From positions 1 to 64,000 of the IMG/VR virus record IMGVR_UViG_3300021605_000004: a stretch of 64,000 nucleotides of DNA. The stretch is one strand, 5' to 3'. How positions within the stretch are numbered: the first letter of the stretch is position 1; every line of letters begins with the position of its first letter. The DNA comes from a virus. Under the pieces are notes generated by a model, which did not search any database, was not told where the DNA came from, and saw only the letters and a program-made list of their open reading frames with translations. Of this stretch, positions 52,646-60,738 are shown in pieces. A program made the translations under genes and the position numbers.

Positions 52646-52930
52646 TTAATCCTCGGCCTTTTTTTCTTCTCCTTCATATAAAAATAATGTCTTGTAACCA
52701 GTTATCTTCTCGATTTCACTTGCGCGGTACTCCTGGAGTTTTGATACACGTCCTTTTTCTGCCTTAACCTCAATAAAGAACGGCTCATGTCCCATGCAGC
52801 GTAATGGCAAGCTGGGCAGTAGCAGTAGGTCTGAGATGCCGTTTCGATTCGTCTGTATGAGCTTCACCACGTACCACCCTTGATTTGTGTACTGCTTGAT
52901 TAGCCTGCTTTGGAACTTTGACTCCGACAT
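52646..52930 (-). CDS. VRR-NUC nuclease
   Basis: A 94-aa protein with the VRR-NUC motifs NGISDLLLL (GxSD), FIEVKAEKG (ExK) and SKLQEY (SxxQ). VRR-NUC proteins are structure-specific or restriction-type nucleases, often paired with SNF2 helicases in phages. It starts inside the 3' end of the helicase gene (145-nt overlap, different frame), much longer than the 4-nt overlaps elsewhere. It is the last gene of the accessory operon. Confidence 0.85.
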   Translation of the reverse strand: MSESKFQSRLIKQYTNQGWYVVKLIQTNRNGISDLLLLPSLPLRCMGHEPFFIEVKAEKGRVSKLQEYRASEIEKITGYKTLFLYEGEEKKAED

Positions 52931-54152
52931 GGAAATCTTTTTTATAGTGAAATGATGTGTAGTCTTTTTTGCTTTTTAGAACTTTATAAATCTTTTCCTC
53001 AATTCCGTCCTCCGCGAACACCCAGTAAAGACGCGCCTTTTCAGTGCGTTCTTTGCTGACAATCCGGTTCCGGCCCTGTTCATACGAGAGAAACGAATAA
53101 GGTATGTTAATAAAAATGATAGCAAAAGCCGTGTCCAGTCGGACCCCCTCGCGTGAGGAAACGAACTGCCCCAAGAATGTTTTTTCGTTGTCGGCCTGAA
53201 ATTCCTCCGGTATCGCTGTCCAGTTCGGGAACACGGCCTTTAGCATCTCAAACTCAGCCACGAAATGATAAAAAACCGCTATTTTCTTCCCGGCAAACAT
53301 TTCTTTAATCTTCTCAGCCTTGGCAGACGTAAGGACATGTCCTATCCCGGCCTCGTCCTTCACAGTGCCGCTGCATATCTGGTGGATCTTGCTCATTTTC
53401 TTAACAGCGGTATCGGCCAGGATGGTTGCGCCAGTTCTTCCAGTGAACACTCCGTCCTTGTTTATCCTGTTGATTAATATTTTCTGTCCTTCCGACATCG
53501 GGACGTAAATAACACTTTCTTCAATCCGGTTCTCAAATCCGCTGTCAACCTGAGTCTGTGAGAAAAACAGATGTTTGACGAACGGCTCAATGTCCTTGAT
53601 CCTGGCGCCGGAGTAATCGTTAACGGTTCTCCCGTACAAATACTGCACCTTCACGTCCACGAACACCTTTGCCCAGTGGTAAAAGTTCTTATACTGCGCG
53701 AACGGGCTGAACGAACTGATGTAGAACTGGTGGTACAACTGGCTGAAGCTCTCTGGCGAAGGAGTTGCTGACAGATAGATTATTGGTAGTCCTAACGTAA
53801 GGCGCTTGATATCTTTGACGCGCTTACTTTGCTTGGGAAAAGCCGAAAGTGAATGCGATTCATCACAGACCACCAAATCGAATGACCCCTGAACCTTATG
53901 CAGCGAGTCGTAATTGATCACGGTACACTCAAAGTCATTCACATACGACTGGTAATCCGAAACGATGGACGGTATCGCCTTTAGTTTAGTGACGAACAGA
54001 ACATTTTTCGCACCGTATTTTTTGATGGTTTCCATGGCGATGATCGTCTTGCCAGTTCTTGTCTCACAGCACAGATAGGCTATTTTATGATCGCGCAAAG
54101 ATTGACTTGCTTTGTCCGATATATCAATTTGGTAGTCGCGGAGTTGTATCAT
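52785..54152 (-). CDS. SNF2-type helicase
   Basis: A 455-aa superfamily 2 helicase. Motif I is ETRTGKT, motif II DESH, motif III LSATPS, and the C-terminal RecA lobe has QGRNRIVSKE (motif VI). The start at ATG 54152 overlaps the upstream TGA (ATGA); a longer frame begins further up and is rejected. The last ~48 residues after SFHYKKDF are read from DNA that also encodes the VRR-NUC start, and look low-complexity. Helicase plus VRR-NUC is a known phage DNA-replication or repair pair. Confidence 0.85.
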   Translation of the reverse strand: MIQLRDYQIDISDKASQSLRDHKIAYLCCETRTGKTIIAMETIKKYGAKNVLFVTKLKAIPSIVSDYQSYVNDFECTVINYDSLHKVQGSFDLVVCDESHSLSAFPKQSKRVKDIKRLTLGLPIIYLSATPSPESFSQLYHQFYISSFSPFAQYKNFYHWAKVFVDVKVQYLYGRTVNDYSGARIKDIEPFVKHLFFSQTQVDSGFENRIEESVIYVPMSEGQKILINRINKDGVFTGRTGATILADTAVKKMSKIHQICSGTVKDEAGIGHVLTSAKAEKIKEMFAGKKIAVFYHFVAEFEMLKAVFPNWTAIPEEFQADNEKTFLGQFVSSREGVRLDTAFAIIFINIPYSFLSYEQGRNRIVSKERTEKARLYWVFAEDGIEEKIYKVLKSKKDYTSFHYKKDFHVGVKVPKQANQAVHKSRVVRGEAHTDESKRHLRPTATAQLAITLHGT

Positions 54153-54472
54153 AATTTTGCCTTTATCTCCTTGATGTCGTTCATCAGCCGCGTCCACTCA
54201 GGATTGGTGGCCGACACATTCTCTTGTTCGTATTCGCGGATCTTCAGAAGCGACTCAAGCCATCCTATCACCATACACGCTCCGAAGAAAACCACAAAGA
54301 TCACAGGGAATGAAACATACCAATGATCGAAAATCCATGTCTTCAACGGACTGTTGTGCAATAACTTCAGGACGATGTATGCCGTTCCCATGAACTGAAC
54401 ATAACTGACGTAGGTTCTTGCCCGGTCAAAATATATTTTCCACTTGGCTATTTTGCGTATCGTGATCCTCAT
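54149..54472 (-). CDS. Membrane protein with coiled-coil tail
   Basis: A 107-aa protein. A basic N-terminus is followed by a long hydrophobic region (YVQFMGTAYIVLKLL, then WYVSFPVIFVVFFGACMVIG). A charged helix (LMNDIKEIKAKL) ends it. It lies between the radical SAM gene and the helicase with 4-nt overlaps. Function is unknown. Confidence 0.6.
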   Translation of the reverse strand: MRITIRKIAKWKIYFDRARTYVSYVQFMGTAYIVLKLLHNSPLKTWIFDHWYVSFPVIFVVFFGACMVIGWLESLLKIREYEQENVSATNPEWTRLMNDIKEIKAKL

Positions 54473-55236
54473 AATGAGCAGTTTTTACAGTCACTGCACC
54501 TTGCGGTCATCGTTAATGCGTCCTTGCGGAACCGCCTCATATTTGAACCGTTCCAGATGCGGCCAAACTTTTCCGTGAATCCATTCCCCACCTCATTGTA
54601 CGAGTAGCATGGAACAAGTGAGCCGTCGGTGTTTATTGTGATGAATGAGAACGGGGCGCGGCAAGTGGTTTTTGTGTTGAAGTCTTTTGGCCGGGTACTG
54701 GGCGCGTTGCCCTCGCAGTACACAGTGAAGCCATCCTCCATTCCGTCGATATGCCCTCCCGTCTGGTTGAACAGTTCTATCGGGATGATATTCTCAGCCT
54801 GTACGTCCAACCAGTGCTGTGGATTATCATATACCGACACGCGAACCAGCTTTAGGTTCTCGAACTGTTCCAGGAGCCACTGCTTATCGGTAGTCAAATA
54901 ATCACCGTTGGTCGTCACGGAGAATGGTATCCCGTACATGTCAACGGTATCACAGAACAGCATAAAATGAGGGTGCATCATTGGCTCACCCTTACCGGTA
55001 ATGGCGATGTGCTTCACCTTGTGCTTTATGTTGTGAAGGAACAAATGGAACTTCTCCACGTCCATGTCTTTGGGCTGTGACTTCACCCACCGGTTATGCT
55101 CAGTATCGGCTAACGTTGGAGAGTGGTACGGGCAGAACGAACATGTCCGGTTGCACCGGTTGGTGATATTTACCGCCAGATACAGTGGGAGCGGGCTGAA
55201 GCCCTGCGCGGCCTTATAAATCAAATTTTTTACCAT
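54469..55236 (-). CDS. Radical SAM/SPASM-like protein
   Basis: A 255-aa protein. The radical SAM cluster C28-x3-C32-x2-C35 sits in NRCNRTCSFC. A GKGEPMMHP motif follows, and C-terminal SPASM-type cysteines lie at CRAPF, CYSYNE and CSDCKNC. It overlaps the neighbouring glycosyltransferase by 7 nt. Radical SAM/SPASM enzymes modify peptides or sugars and cofactors; the substrate is not clear. In this phage the pairing with a glycosyltransferase and DNA methyltransferases hints at DNA, protein or cell-surface modification (inference). Confidence 0.85.
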   Translation of the reverse strand: MVKNLIYKAAQGFSPLPLYLAVNITNRCNRTCSFCPYHSPTLADTEHNRWVKSQPKDMDVEKFHLFLHNIKHKVKHIAITGKGEPMMHPHFMLFCDTVDMYGIPFSVTTNGDYLTTDKQWLLEQFENLKLVRVSVYDNPQHWLDVQAENIIPIELFNQTGGHIDGMEDGFTVYCEGNAPSTRPKDFNTKTTCRAPFSFITINTDGSLVPCYSYNEVGNGFTEKFGRIWNGSNMRRFRKDALTMTARCSDCKNCSL

Positions 55237-56027
55237 CGTTTGAGGATTATGGAAATCATGTCCCGGACAAACCGATACAGGAGATATAAAACCGTGGAAA
55301 CCTTGCAGCCATACCGCCAGATGAAATCAAACCGGATTTTATGGTTGCCGATAACGTACTTAAGACGCTTTATCCTGTCGCGGGTATGCGTCACGGACTC
55401 ATCCATGATACAAAACACTGAGCCGTAGAACTCAGGCATCCGGGCGAGTTTGTAATGCCTGACCAGTGTTAGAACAATCGGCAAGTCCCATACGTGAAAG
55501 CCCTTGCGGATAAACTCATCCATGTCCACATGTGCCTTGAAGTCACACCGGCGGATCATGTAGGACTGGGCATAGATACAGGCCGAACCTTTAAGTAAAG
55601 TGTCGAAGGTGATCGGCGCGGTGCTGCGGACACTGGTGATGTTATTGCCACGCTCCACCAACACATCATGGACACTTAACGCCACATCATCGTGCGCATC
55701 CATAAACTCGACTTGTTTTTGAAGTTTGTTATGACTGTAAAACCAGTCGTCCGCGTCACAGAGACTTATGTACTCACCCTTGCACCGGCTCAGTCCTACC
55801 GCGTAGTTCTTCATCATGCCCAGGTGCTGCGGAAACTCAATACATGACAACAAGTTGTTGTCATAATATTCTTGGATTATCCCCCGACTCCCGTCCGTTG
55901 AACCGTCATCACAGACGATGATCTGGACTGGGAACGTTGTAACCTGCGCCAGGACGCTGTCGATGGCGCGGCGGACAGTGGATACGTGGTTGTAGCAGGT
56001 GATGAGGACTGAGACTTTGTATGTCAT
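55230..56027 (-). CDS. GT2-family glycosyltransferase
   Basis: A 265-aa GT-A fold protein: KVSVLITCYNHVSTVRRAID at the N-terminus, DDGSTDGS in the nucleotide-binding loop, and a DXD motif in SLCDADDWF. It lacks transmembrane segments. Phage GT2 enzymes modify DNA bases or host surface glycans; the target is unknown. The 5' end of this gene is duplicated at 59302-59387. Its ATG overlaps the methyltransferase fragment stop by 4 nt. Confidence 0.85.
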   Translation of the reverse strand: MTYKVSVLITCYNHVSTVRRAIDSVLAQVTTFPVQIIVCDDGSTDGSRGIIQEYYDNNLLSCIEFPQHLGMMKNYAVGLSRCKGEYISLCDADDWFYSHNKLQKQVEFMDAHDDVALSVHDVLVERGNNITSVRSTAPITFDTLLKGSACIYAQSYMIRRCDFKAHVDMDEFIRKGFHVWDLPIVLTLVRHYKLARMPEFYGSVFCIMDESVTHTRDRIKRLKYVIGNHKIRFDFIWRYGCKVSTVLYLLYRFVRDMISIILKRW

Positions 56028-56030
56028 AAG
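55945..56030. repeat. Duplicated GT2 5' segment, copy 1
   Basis: 86 bp, near identical to 59302-59387 (five or six mismatches). It encodes the first ~28 residues of the glycosyltransferase. Confidence 0.85.
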
Positions 56031-56638
56031 AGTGTGAGTTGTTTGTTTTCAGGAGTTGCTGCACTAATTCTCGCCGTGGCTATCTGGATATATTCTTCCT
56101 GTAACTCAGAACCAATAAAATTGAATCCTTCCTGTTTACAGGAGATTAACGTAGATCCACTTCCTGAGAACGGATCATAGACTAAACCATTTGGCTGAGT
56201 GACAAGCCTTACCAAATAGCGCATTAAGGCCAGTGGTTTTACCGTTGGGTGGTTGTTCTTTTGTGGAGTTGTAAATCCGTGCATTCTGTCAACAAACGGA
56301 TCTCCGGTTCTGTTTCGGTACTCGTCGTCTTTATGCTTTGGTTCTATGCCACCGCAACCCATATTCCTTTCGGAAGGACTTACCTTGGCGCAGTAAAAGA
56401 ATCGGGCAGCGGAACCCTTATCGCCATAAAATGATTCACCGTCGTCACCTTTCTGTGAGAAGTCGCCATAAATACCATTCGACTTACCATCCATGCCACG
56501 CTTTACCGGAGCAGCAGCACCGCCATTTATCGGAAACATCGCCACCACTTCATCCTTTCCTGAATTTGGTAAAATATTAAACATTGCCTTAATATCATTA
56601 GGCATTTTATCGTACAACGGCTGTTCTATTTTTACCAT
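56024..56638 (-). CDS. DNA methyltransferase, C-terminal part (split gene)
   Basis: A 204-aa piece carrying the C-terminal half of a beta-class DNA methyltransferase. It has DEVVAMFP and KNNHPTVKPLALMRYLVR, then the SAM-binding DPFSGSGST motif. The DPPY catalytic motif is missing; it lies in the gene at 57238-59280. An HNH gene sits between them. The piece has an ATG that overlaps the HNH end. It may pair with the N-terminal piece as a split enzyme. Confidence 0.8.
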   Translation of the reverse strand: MVKIEQPLYDKMPNDIKAMFNILPNSGKDEVVAMFPINGGAAAPVKRGMDGKSNGIYGDFSQKGDDGESFYGDKGSAARFFYCAKVSPSERNMGCGGIEPKHKDDEYRNRTGDPFVDRMHGFTTPQKNNHPTVKPLALMRYLVRLVTQPNGLVYDPFSGSGSTLISCKQEGFNFIGSELQEEYIQIATARISAATPENKQLTLL

Positions 56639-57251
56639 TTCTTCTGCCTTTAAAATTTGGAACGTATTTTCTGTTATGTTCTTCGCAATGGCATTTACAA
56701 CATAGCGTTATCCCATTTTCAATATCCCACAACTCATTGCAAACCCTTGCATCATTTCTGCTTTTAATGTTAAAAATCTCGATAATCTTTGACAATTCAA
56801 TTTTATGGTGGCTTTCTAATTCATCAATACTGCCACATCTTACACACTTACCATCGCGTATCTTCACGGCATCCATCCAATTTCTATTTTCAGTCATTGT
56901 CCTAATAGAAATATTTAATCTGGAAATTCCGCCTTTCCATTGATAATGATTTTCACCACGGCATTTTTTTCCACGATCAATTATCTTATTTCGATTTTCG
57001 GCACACCATTTTTTATGTGATTCTGAACGCTTTATGTTTGATTCTTTGCTTTTAGGTATTCCAGATAAATGATTTGTACCCTTTAATCTGCCAAGTTGCA
57101 ATGATTCTTTTTGACAATCGGTAATAGGAAATATTTTTTTACATTGTTCTCGGTGTTTATAACACGCAACATATCTAACTTTAACCAACTCATGTGGTCG
57201 TCGATACATTGGTTTATCACAAATAAAACATTTACAATTAGGTGTTCTCAT
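56607..57251 (-). CDS. HNH endonuclease splitting the methyltransferase gene
   Basis: A 214-aa protein with an N-terminal CFICDKP zinc-finger-like part, a GGISRLNISIRTM region and an HNH/zinc core. The core reads KCVRCGSIDELESHHKIELS ... LCCKCHCEEHNRK. Its ATG overlaps the end of the N-terminal methyltransferase frame and its stop overlaps the start of the C-terminal frame. No self-splicing intron core fits in the ~630-bp insert, so a free-standing homing endonuclease insertion is the likely cause of the split. Confidence 0.85.
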   Translation of the reverse strand: MRTPNCKCFICDKPMYRRPHELVKVRYVACYKHREQCKKIFPITDCQKESLQLGRLKGTNHLSGIPKSKESNIKRSESHKKWCAENRNKIIDRGKKCRGENHYQWKGGISRLNISIRTMTENRNWMDAVKIRDGKCVRCGSIDELESHHKIELSKIIEIFNIKSRNDARVCNELWDIENGITLCCKCHCEEHNRKYVPNFKGRRNGKNRTAVVR

Positions 57252-59280
57252 TCAGCCATTTATAAAGTTTATCTTTTTGTTCCTTGCTTAAATTATCTTT
57301 ACAAAGACACTCATTTTCTGGATAAGAAACAATAAGGTTGGCGGGGAACCTACCTGAACTTGGTACTCCAGTTAATTTATTATTCTCGTTTTTAAATCCA
57401 CTCCCATCTTTCCATAACGGGGCCTCACGTTCTTTACGTTCAACGGTACGTAGCATATCGTCAACTTCGGGGTTTGTTTCAACCCTACACCCGTCAATAT
57501 TTATCCCACCCGTTCCCCACTTCAGGACGTTTTCGGCTACCGTTTTCTCCGATAGCGGCTTGCGAGCAATCGTGATCAGTTCCATTGCGGGTTTTAGTGC
57601 GGTTCCCCAACCATCCCATTGCTTTGCGGCATCGGTGGCGGGGGCGGTGATGTCAAATTCTTTTTCTCCTGCAAAATTCGATATTGTTCCCCCCGTTAAT
57701 CCAGCACAACCAGTACCTATTACTTCTCGTTCTGCTTGTTGTATATTTTCAAATGGTAATTCCAAAAAGTTCTTAATTGTATTATACTGTTCCGTGGTAA
57801 TTCCTTGAGTTTTTTGTTTATTCCATAACCATCCTGTTGGATTCCCATTTTTACTTGGGAATAACATTGTAAGTTCTTTTCTACTTATCCCTTTTTCATC
57901 TGCAATATTTAAGATATAATCAATAAACCAACCAAGTGAAGTTCCATTCTGCTTATCCAACGCCTTACTGATGGATAGACTTTTCGGGAAGCCTGAATTG
58001 CCCGTAATAAAAATTTTGCCATTTCTTCTGGCTACAAATGCTCCAGTTGGGACTTCAACACACCAAACATTCCCCTTGTACTCTATGGGGGTTATCGTTG
58101 CTCTTGTGATTCGTGTAGTTTGTGTGCTTGATTGGTTTGAAACAACATTAGATTCTCTATCCTGTTGTCCTGCGGGTTGTGATTTAAGTGATGAACAACC
58201 TCTGTTCTTAAAAGCGTTCTGTTTATTGATTTTGCCATTATCAATCGGTGTTCCATTACATATCCGTCTTTTCGAGCCATGCCCATAAATTCTATCGGAC
58301 ACCTCACGTATTTTATAGGTAAATAATTCCCATGTTTTTTGAAATAAGTCACACCGCCCTTCCATGCAGGATTTAATTCCCCCCGTAATCCAGTTCCGGG
58401 AAATTTCAAACCTGTTCTGTCGAATTTGTTTGCTGTCAAATTTATGCCCCTCAGTTTCCCGTTGCACCGATTTGAGCAAGTTGGATTTTTTATTTTCTTT
58501 AACCACGCATTCGGTTTCCACACTTGTTTGTGGCACACAGGGCAGGTTATTAATGTCTTTTGTTGTTGTTCTATTGGGATAATTGGCAAAATTCTGTTTC
58601 TCAGAAGTAATTTGCTTCTGCACGGTATGGAGCAGGTCTTGTTTCGTAATGCTTGTTCCTTGTTCCGGGTAGTAAATGGTTTCTGGCAAATCTGACAAAC
58701 TTTCCAAAAAGGGTATATTCTCTTGCTGTTCAAGTGTTTCTGCGTAGGCAAATTCTTTTCTTCCGCTTCGTTCAACAATGACACGATGATTTCTACTGAC
58801 AATTTGATCTGTATTATCTGATTGTATTCGGTAAGCGGTATGTTTGTTTTCATAATGATAGCTCTTTGTAGGAACGTGAAATTCAAATTTATTTTCATTA
58901 CAAAGATAACATAATACGGGATTAAATGCAATGTTTTTATTGTATCGTTCCCACCCGTTTATTGTTAATATTTCGGTATCTTCAGATAAGCATCCGTACA
59001 CCCACGCAATTATATCACGTAACTCAAATCCTGCATCTTCGATATTCACAGCCATCCGATGTTGGGTGCGGGTTCCACAGAAACACAGTAGGTATCCTCC
59101 GGGCTTCAATACTCGCAGACATTCGGTGAAGGTTGCCACGTCCGGGATAGAGTAATCCCACTTCTTTCCCATGAAGGAAATTCCGTATGGAGGATCTGTG
59201 ACAATGGAATCCAGAAAATTATCTGGCATCCGCTTCATGGTTTCCAGATTTGATTCGTTGTATATCCTGTTCACTTCCAT
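57238..59280 (-). CDS. DNA methyltransferase N-terminal part with intein
   Basis: A 680-aa precursor. Residues 1-96 hold the methyltransferase start with VTDPPYG (catalytic DPPY, residues 29-32). Residues 97-428 are an intein. Residues 429-680 continue with SGFPKSLSISKALDK and GRFPANLIVSYPENE, then stop (ENT). The SAM-binding FSGSGS motif is absent here and lies in the 56024-56638 piece. After splicing the extein would read YG-SGFPKS, a highly conserved phage methyltransferase motif. DPPY suggests N6-adenine methylation; the methylated site is unknown. Confidence 0.88.
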   Translation of the reverse strand: MEVNRIYNESNLETMKRMPDNFLDSIVTDPPYGISFMGKKWDYSIPDVATFTECLRVLKPGGYLLCFCGTRTQHRMAVNIEDAGFELRDIIAWVYGCLSEDTEILTINGWERYNKNIAFNPVLCYLCNENKFEFHVPTKSYHYENKHTAYRIQSDNTDQIVSRNHRVIVERSGRKEFAYAETLEQQENIPFLESLSDLPETIYYPEQGTSITKQDLLHTVQKQITSEKQNFANYPNRTTTKDINNLPCVPQTSVETECVVKENKKSNLLKSVQRETEGHKFDSKQIRQNRFEISRNWITGGIKSCMEGRCDLFQKTWELFTYKIREVSDRIYGHGSKRRICNGTPIDNGKINKQNAFKNRGCSSLKSQPAGQQDRESNVVSNQSSTQTTRITRATITPIEYKGNVWCVEVPTGAFVARRNGKIFITGNSGFPKSLSISKALDKQNGTSLGWFIDYILNIADEKGISRKELTMLFPSKNGNPTGWLWNKQKTQGITTEQYNTIKNFLELPFENIQQAEREVIGTGCAGLTGGTISNFAGEKEFDITAPATDAAKQWDGWGTALKPAMELITIARKPLSEKTVAENVLKWGTGGINIDGCRVETNPEVDDMLRTVERKEREAPLWKDGSGFKNENNKLTGVPSSGRFPANLIVSYPENECLCKDNLSKEQKDKLYKWLNENT
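57997..58992 (-). other. Intein in the methyltransferase (332 aa)
   Basis: It begins with Cys97 in block A (CLSEDTEILT). Block B reads TDQIVSRNHRV. Block F is NVWCVEVPTGAFVARRNGKI and block G is FITGN before Ser429. Between block B and F (about 230 residues) the in-frame sequence is low-complexity and has no recognisable endonuclease. The HNH endonuclease is in another frame of the same DNA. Confidence 0.9.
58092..58853 (-). CDS. HNH homing endonuclease overprinted on the intein
   Basis: A 253-aa HNH protein in the +1 frame relative to the intein, entirely inside it. Two zinc-binding pairs are seen (CQICQKPF...CSIPC and CPVCHKQV...CSNRC). An NPAWKGGVTYFKKHGNY region and the HNH core VVHHLNHNPQDNRIENLMLF follow. 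ATG 58853 has an AAAGAG-type ribosome site. It overlaps intein residues ~47-300 including block B and stops just before block F. This is the expected intein endonuclease position, but out of frame. Confidence 0.85.
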   Translation of the reverse strand: MKTNIPLTEYNQIIQIKLSVEIIVSLLNEAEEKNLPTQKHLNSKRIYPFWKVCQICQKPFTTRNKEQALRNKTCSIPCRSKLLLRNRILPIIPIEQQQKTLITCPVCHKQVWKPNAWLKKIKNPTCSNRCNGKLRGINLTANKFDRTGLKFPGTGLRGELNPAWKGGVTYFKKHGNYLPIKYVRCPIEFMGMARKDGYVMEHRLIMAKSINRTLLRTEVVHHLNHNPQDNRIENLMLFQTNQAHKLHESQEQR

Positions 59281-59384
59281 ATTTTTGGCCTCCCTTGGTA
59301 CTGCGCCAGTACGCTGTCGATGGCGCGGCGGACGGTGGATACGTGGTTGAAGCAGGTGATGAGGACTGAGACTTTATACATCAT
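59271..59384 (-). pseudogene. Glycosyltransferase remnant fused to a neighbour's tail
   Basis: A 37-aa frame. Its first 28 residues are the GT2 start (MMYKVSVLITCFNHVSTVRR). It then switches to YQGRPKIWK, the C-terminus of the 104-aa gene at 60424. It is a junction left by recombination between the two methyltransferase modules, probably without function. Confidence 0.75.
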
Positions 59385-59387
59385 AAG
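59302..59387. repeat. Duplicated GT2 5' segment, copy 2
   Basis: Near identical over 86 bp to 55945-56030. In both places it directly follows a methyltransferase stop codon. Confidence 0.85.
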
Positions 59388-60433
59388 AATAATCCTATTT
59401 GGTCTGTAATTCTTTTTTCTGCGATTTTGATATAGGCTGGATTGAGTTCAAATCCGATGTAGTTTCTATTTAGTTTTCTGGCCACTAAAGCTGTCGTTCC
59501 AGCACCCATGAATGGATCAAGAACTACCCCCCCCTCTGGACATCCGGCCAGTATGCAGGGCTGAATTAACTTTTCAGGAAACGTGGCGAAATGAGCATCT
59601 GTAAACGGTTTGGTTGTTACAGTCCAGACTGACTTTTTATTAGCCATGCCATTTCCAATTACACTTCCATCTTCATCATAATTACCTGAATGGTGGGCAA
59701 GTTTTTTATCTCCAGTGCCACGGTGGTCATAACCTTTTCTTAACTCACCAACCACCTTCATGTTCCCATTTGTTTTACAGGGTACGCGTTCACTACCTGT
59801 TTGATTTTCTATGTCCTGAAGCAATCGCTGAATCGACGCATCTTTTATCGGTGTTTTTATAGACTCGGCGTCGTAGTAGTATTTCTGCGACTTGCTCAAT
59901 AGGAAAATATACTCATGCGCCTTTGTGCAACGGTCTGTGACAGATTCTGGCATGGGGTTCGGTTTGTTCCAGATTATATCCTGCCTTAAATACCACCCAT
60001 CGGCACGCAAGGCAAAGGCGACCATCCAAGGAATTCCTATTAGGTCTTTGGGCTTAATAATAGAATGTTTCCTATCAGTAGGTCGTGTTTCCCCCTTGCC
60101 TGATATTTGATGTTGGCTACCTTCAATAGTATTACGATCCAAATGTTCCGTACTCCATGCCTGACCTGATTGACCTTTGCCACCCCAATACGAATCCCCA
60201 AGATTTAACCATAACGTGCCGTCATTTTGAAGAACACGCTTCACTTCTCTGAACGCCTGAACCAATTTTGCAACGTAGGCTTCTGGTGTTTCCTCTAAAC
60301 CTATCTGATCAACCGTTCCGTAATCCCTCAATCCATAATAAGGCGGCGATGTAACACAACAATCCACTGATTTATCAGCAATATCAGCCATGCCAGTAAT
60401 ACAGTTCGTGTTATATATCCTGTTCACTTCCAT
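59381..60433 (-). CDS. DNA methyltransferase (N4-cytosine/N6-adenine type)
   Basis: A 350-aa beta-class methyltransferase. The catalytic motif is TSPPYYG (residues ~28-34), and the SAM motif DPFMGAGTTALVA is at the C-terminus. SPPY favours N4-cytosine methylation, though N6-adenine members exist. Its first 8 residues (MEVNRIYN) are the same as in the other methyltransferase, so the two are related by module duplication. It is complete and uninterrupted, in contrast to its neighbour. Methylation would protect phage DNA from host restriction. Confidence 0.9.
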   Translation of the reverse strand: MEVNRIYNTNCITGMADIADKSVDCCVTSPPYYGLRDYGTVDQIGLEETPEAYVAKLVQAFREVKRVLQNDGTLWLNLGDSYWGGKGQSGQAWSTEHLDRNTIEGSQHQISGKGETRPTDRKHSIIKPKDLIGIPWMVAFALRADGWYLRQDIIWNKPNPMPESVTDRCTKAHEYIFLLSKSQKYYYDAESIKTPIKDASIQRLLQDIENQTGSERVPCKTNGNMKVVGELRKGYDHRGTGDKKLAHHSGNYDEDGSVIGNGMANKKSVWTVTTKPFTDAHFATFPEKLIQPCILAGCPEGGVVLDPFMGAGTTALVARKLNRNYIGFELNPAYIKIAEKRITDQIGLFL

Positions 60434-60738
60434 ATTTTTGGCCTCCCCTGGTACTGCGGCAATGACGCCAAGTCGCTCTCTGGTTCGGGTTCTATAACTT
60501 TAGGCTTAACTGGCTCTTTCTTACCCGCCTCCACCGGCTGTATCTCATATCCAACCGGGCAGTTATCGTACCCGAAGGAAATAAACTCAACGGACAAGCC
60601 GAGGCCTTCTAAAGTTTCTTTGATTAAGTCGCGATATGCCCTGAGATCATTCTGCCCGAACCGGTGCGAGACGGAAATTGCCTTGCCGTGAGTGGACTTG
60701 AGGGTGATTTGGAGTGTCGTAAGGTGTAGGGATGTCAT
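60424..60738 (-). CDS. Small protein, unknown
   Basis: A 104-aa protein (MTSLHLTTLQITLKSTHGKA). It has a beta-alpha N-terminal half, a charged linker (KKEPVKPKVIEPEPES) and a short tail YQGRPKIWK that is also found in the remnant at 59271. It overlaps the methyltransferase start by 10 nt and its upstream neighbour by 4 nt. No family is recognised. Confidence 0.6.
   Translation of the reverse strand: MTSLHLTTLQITLKSTHGKAISVSHRFGQNDLRAYRDLIKETLEGLGLSVEFISFGYDNCPVGYEIQPVEAGKKEPVKPKVIEPEPESDLASLPQYQGRPKIWK

Noticed and set aside
52880-52975. -1 programmed frameshift fusing helicase and VRR-NUC at AAAAAAG
   Set aside because: The helicase frame reads AAA AAA GAT there, not A AAA AAG, and VRR-NUC lies in the +1 frame with its own ATG.
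56607-57251. Group I intron in the methyltransferase
   Set aside because: The HNH frame fills nearly the whole insert and overlaps both flanking frames; no room or visible core (P3/P7) for a ribozyme.
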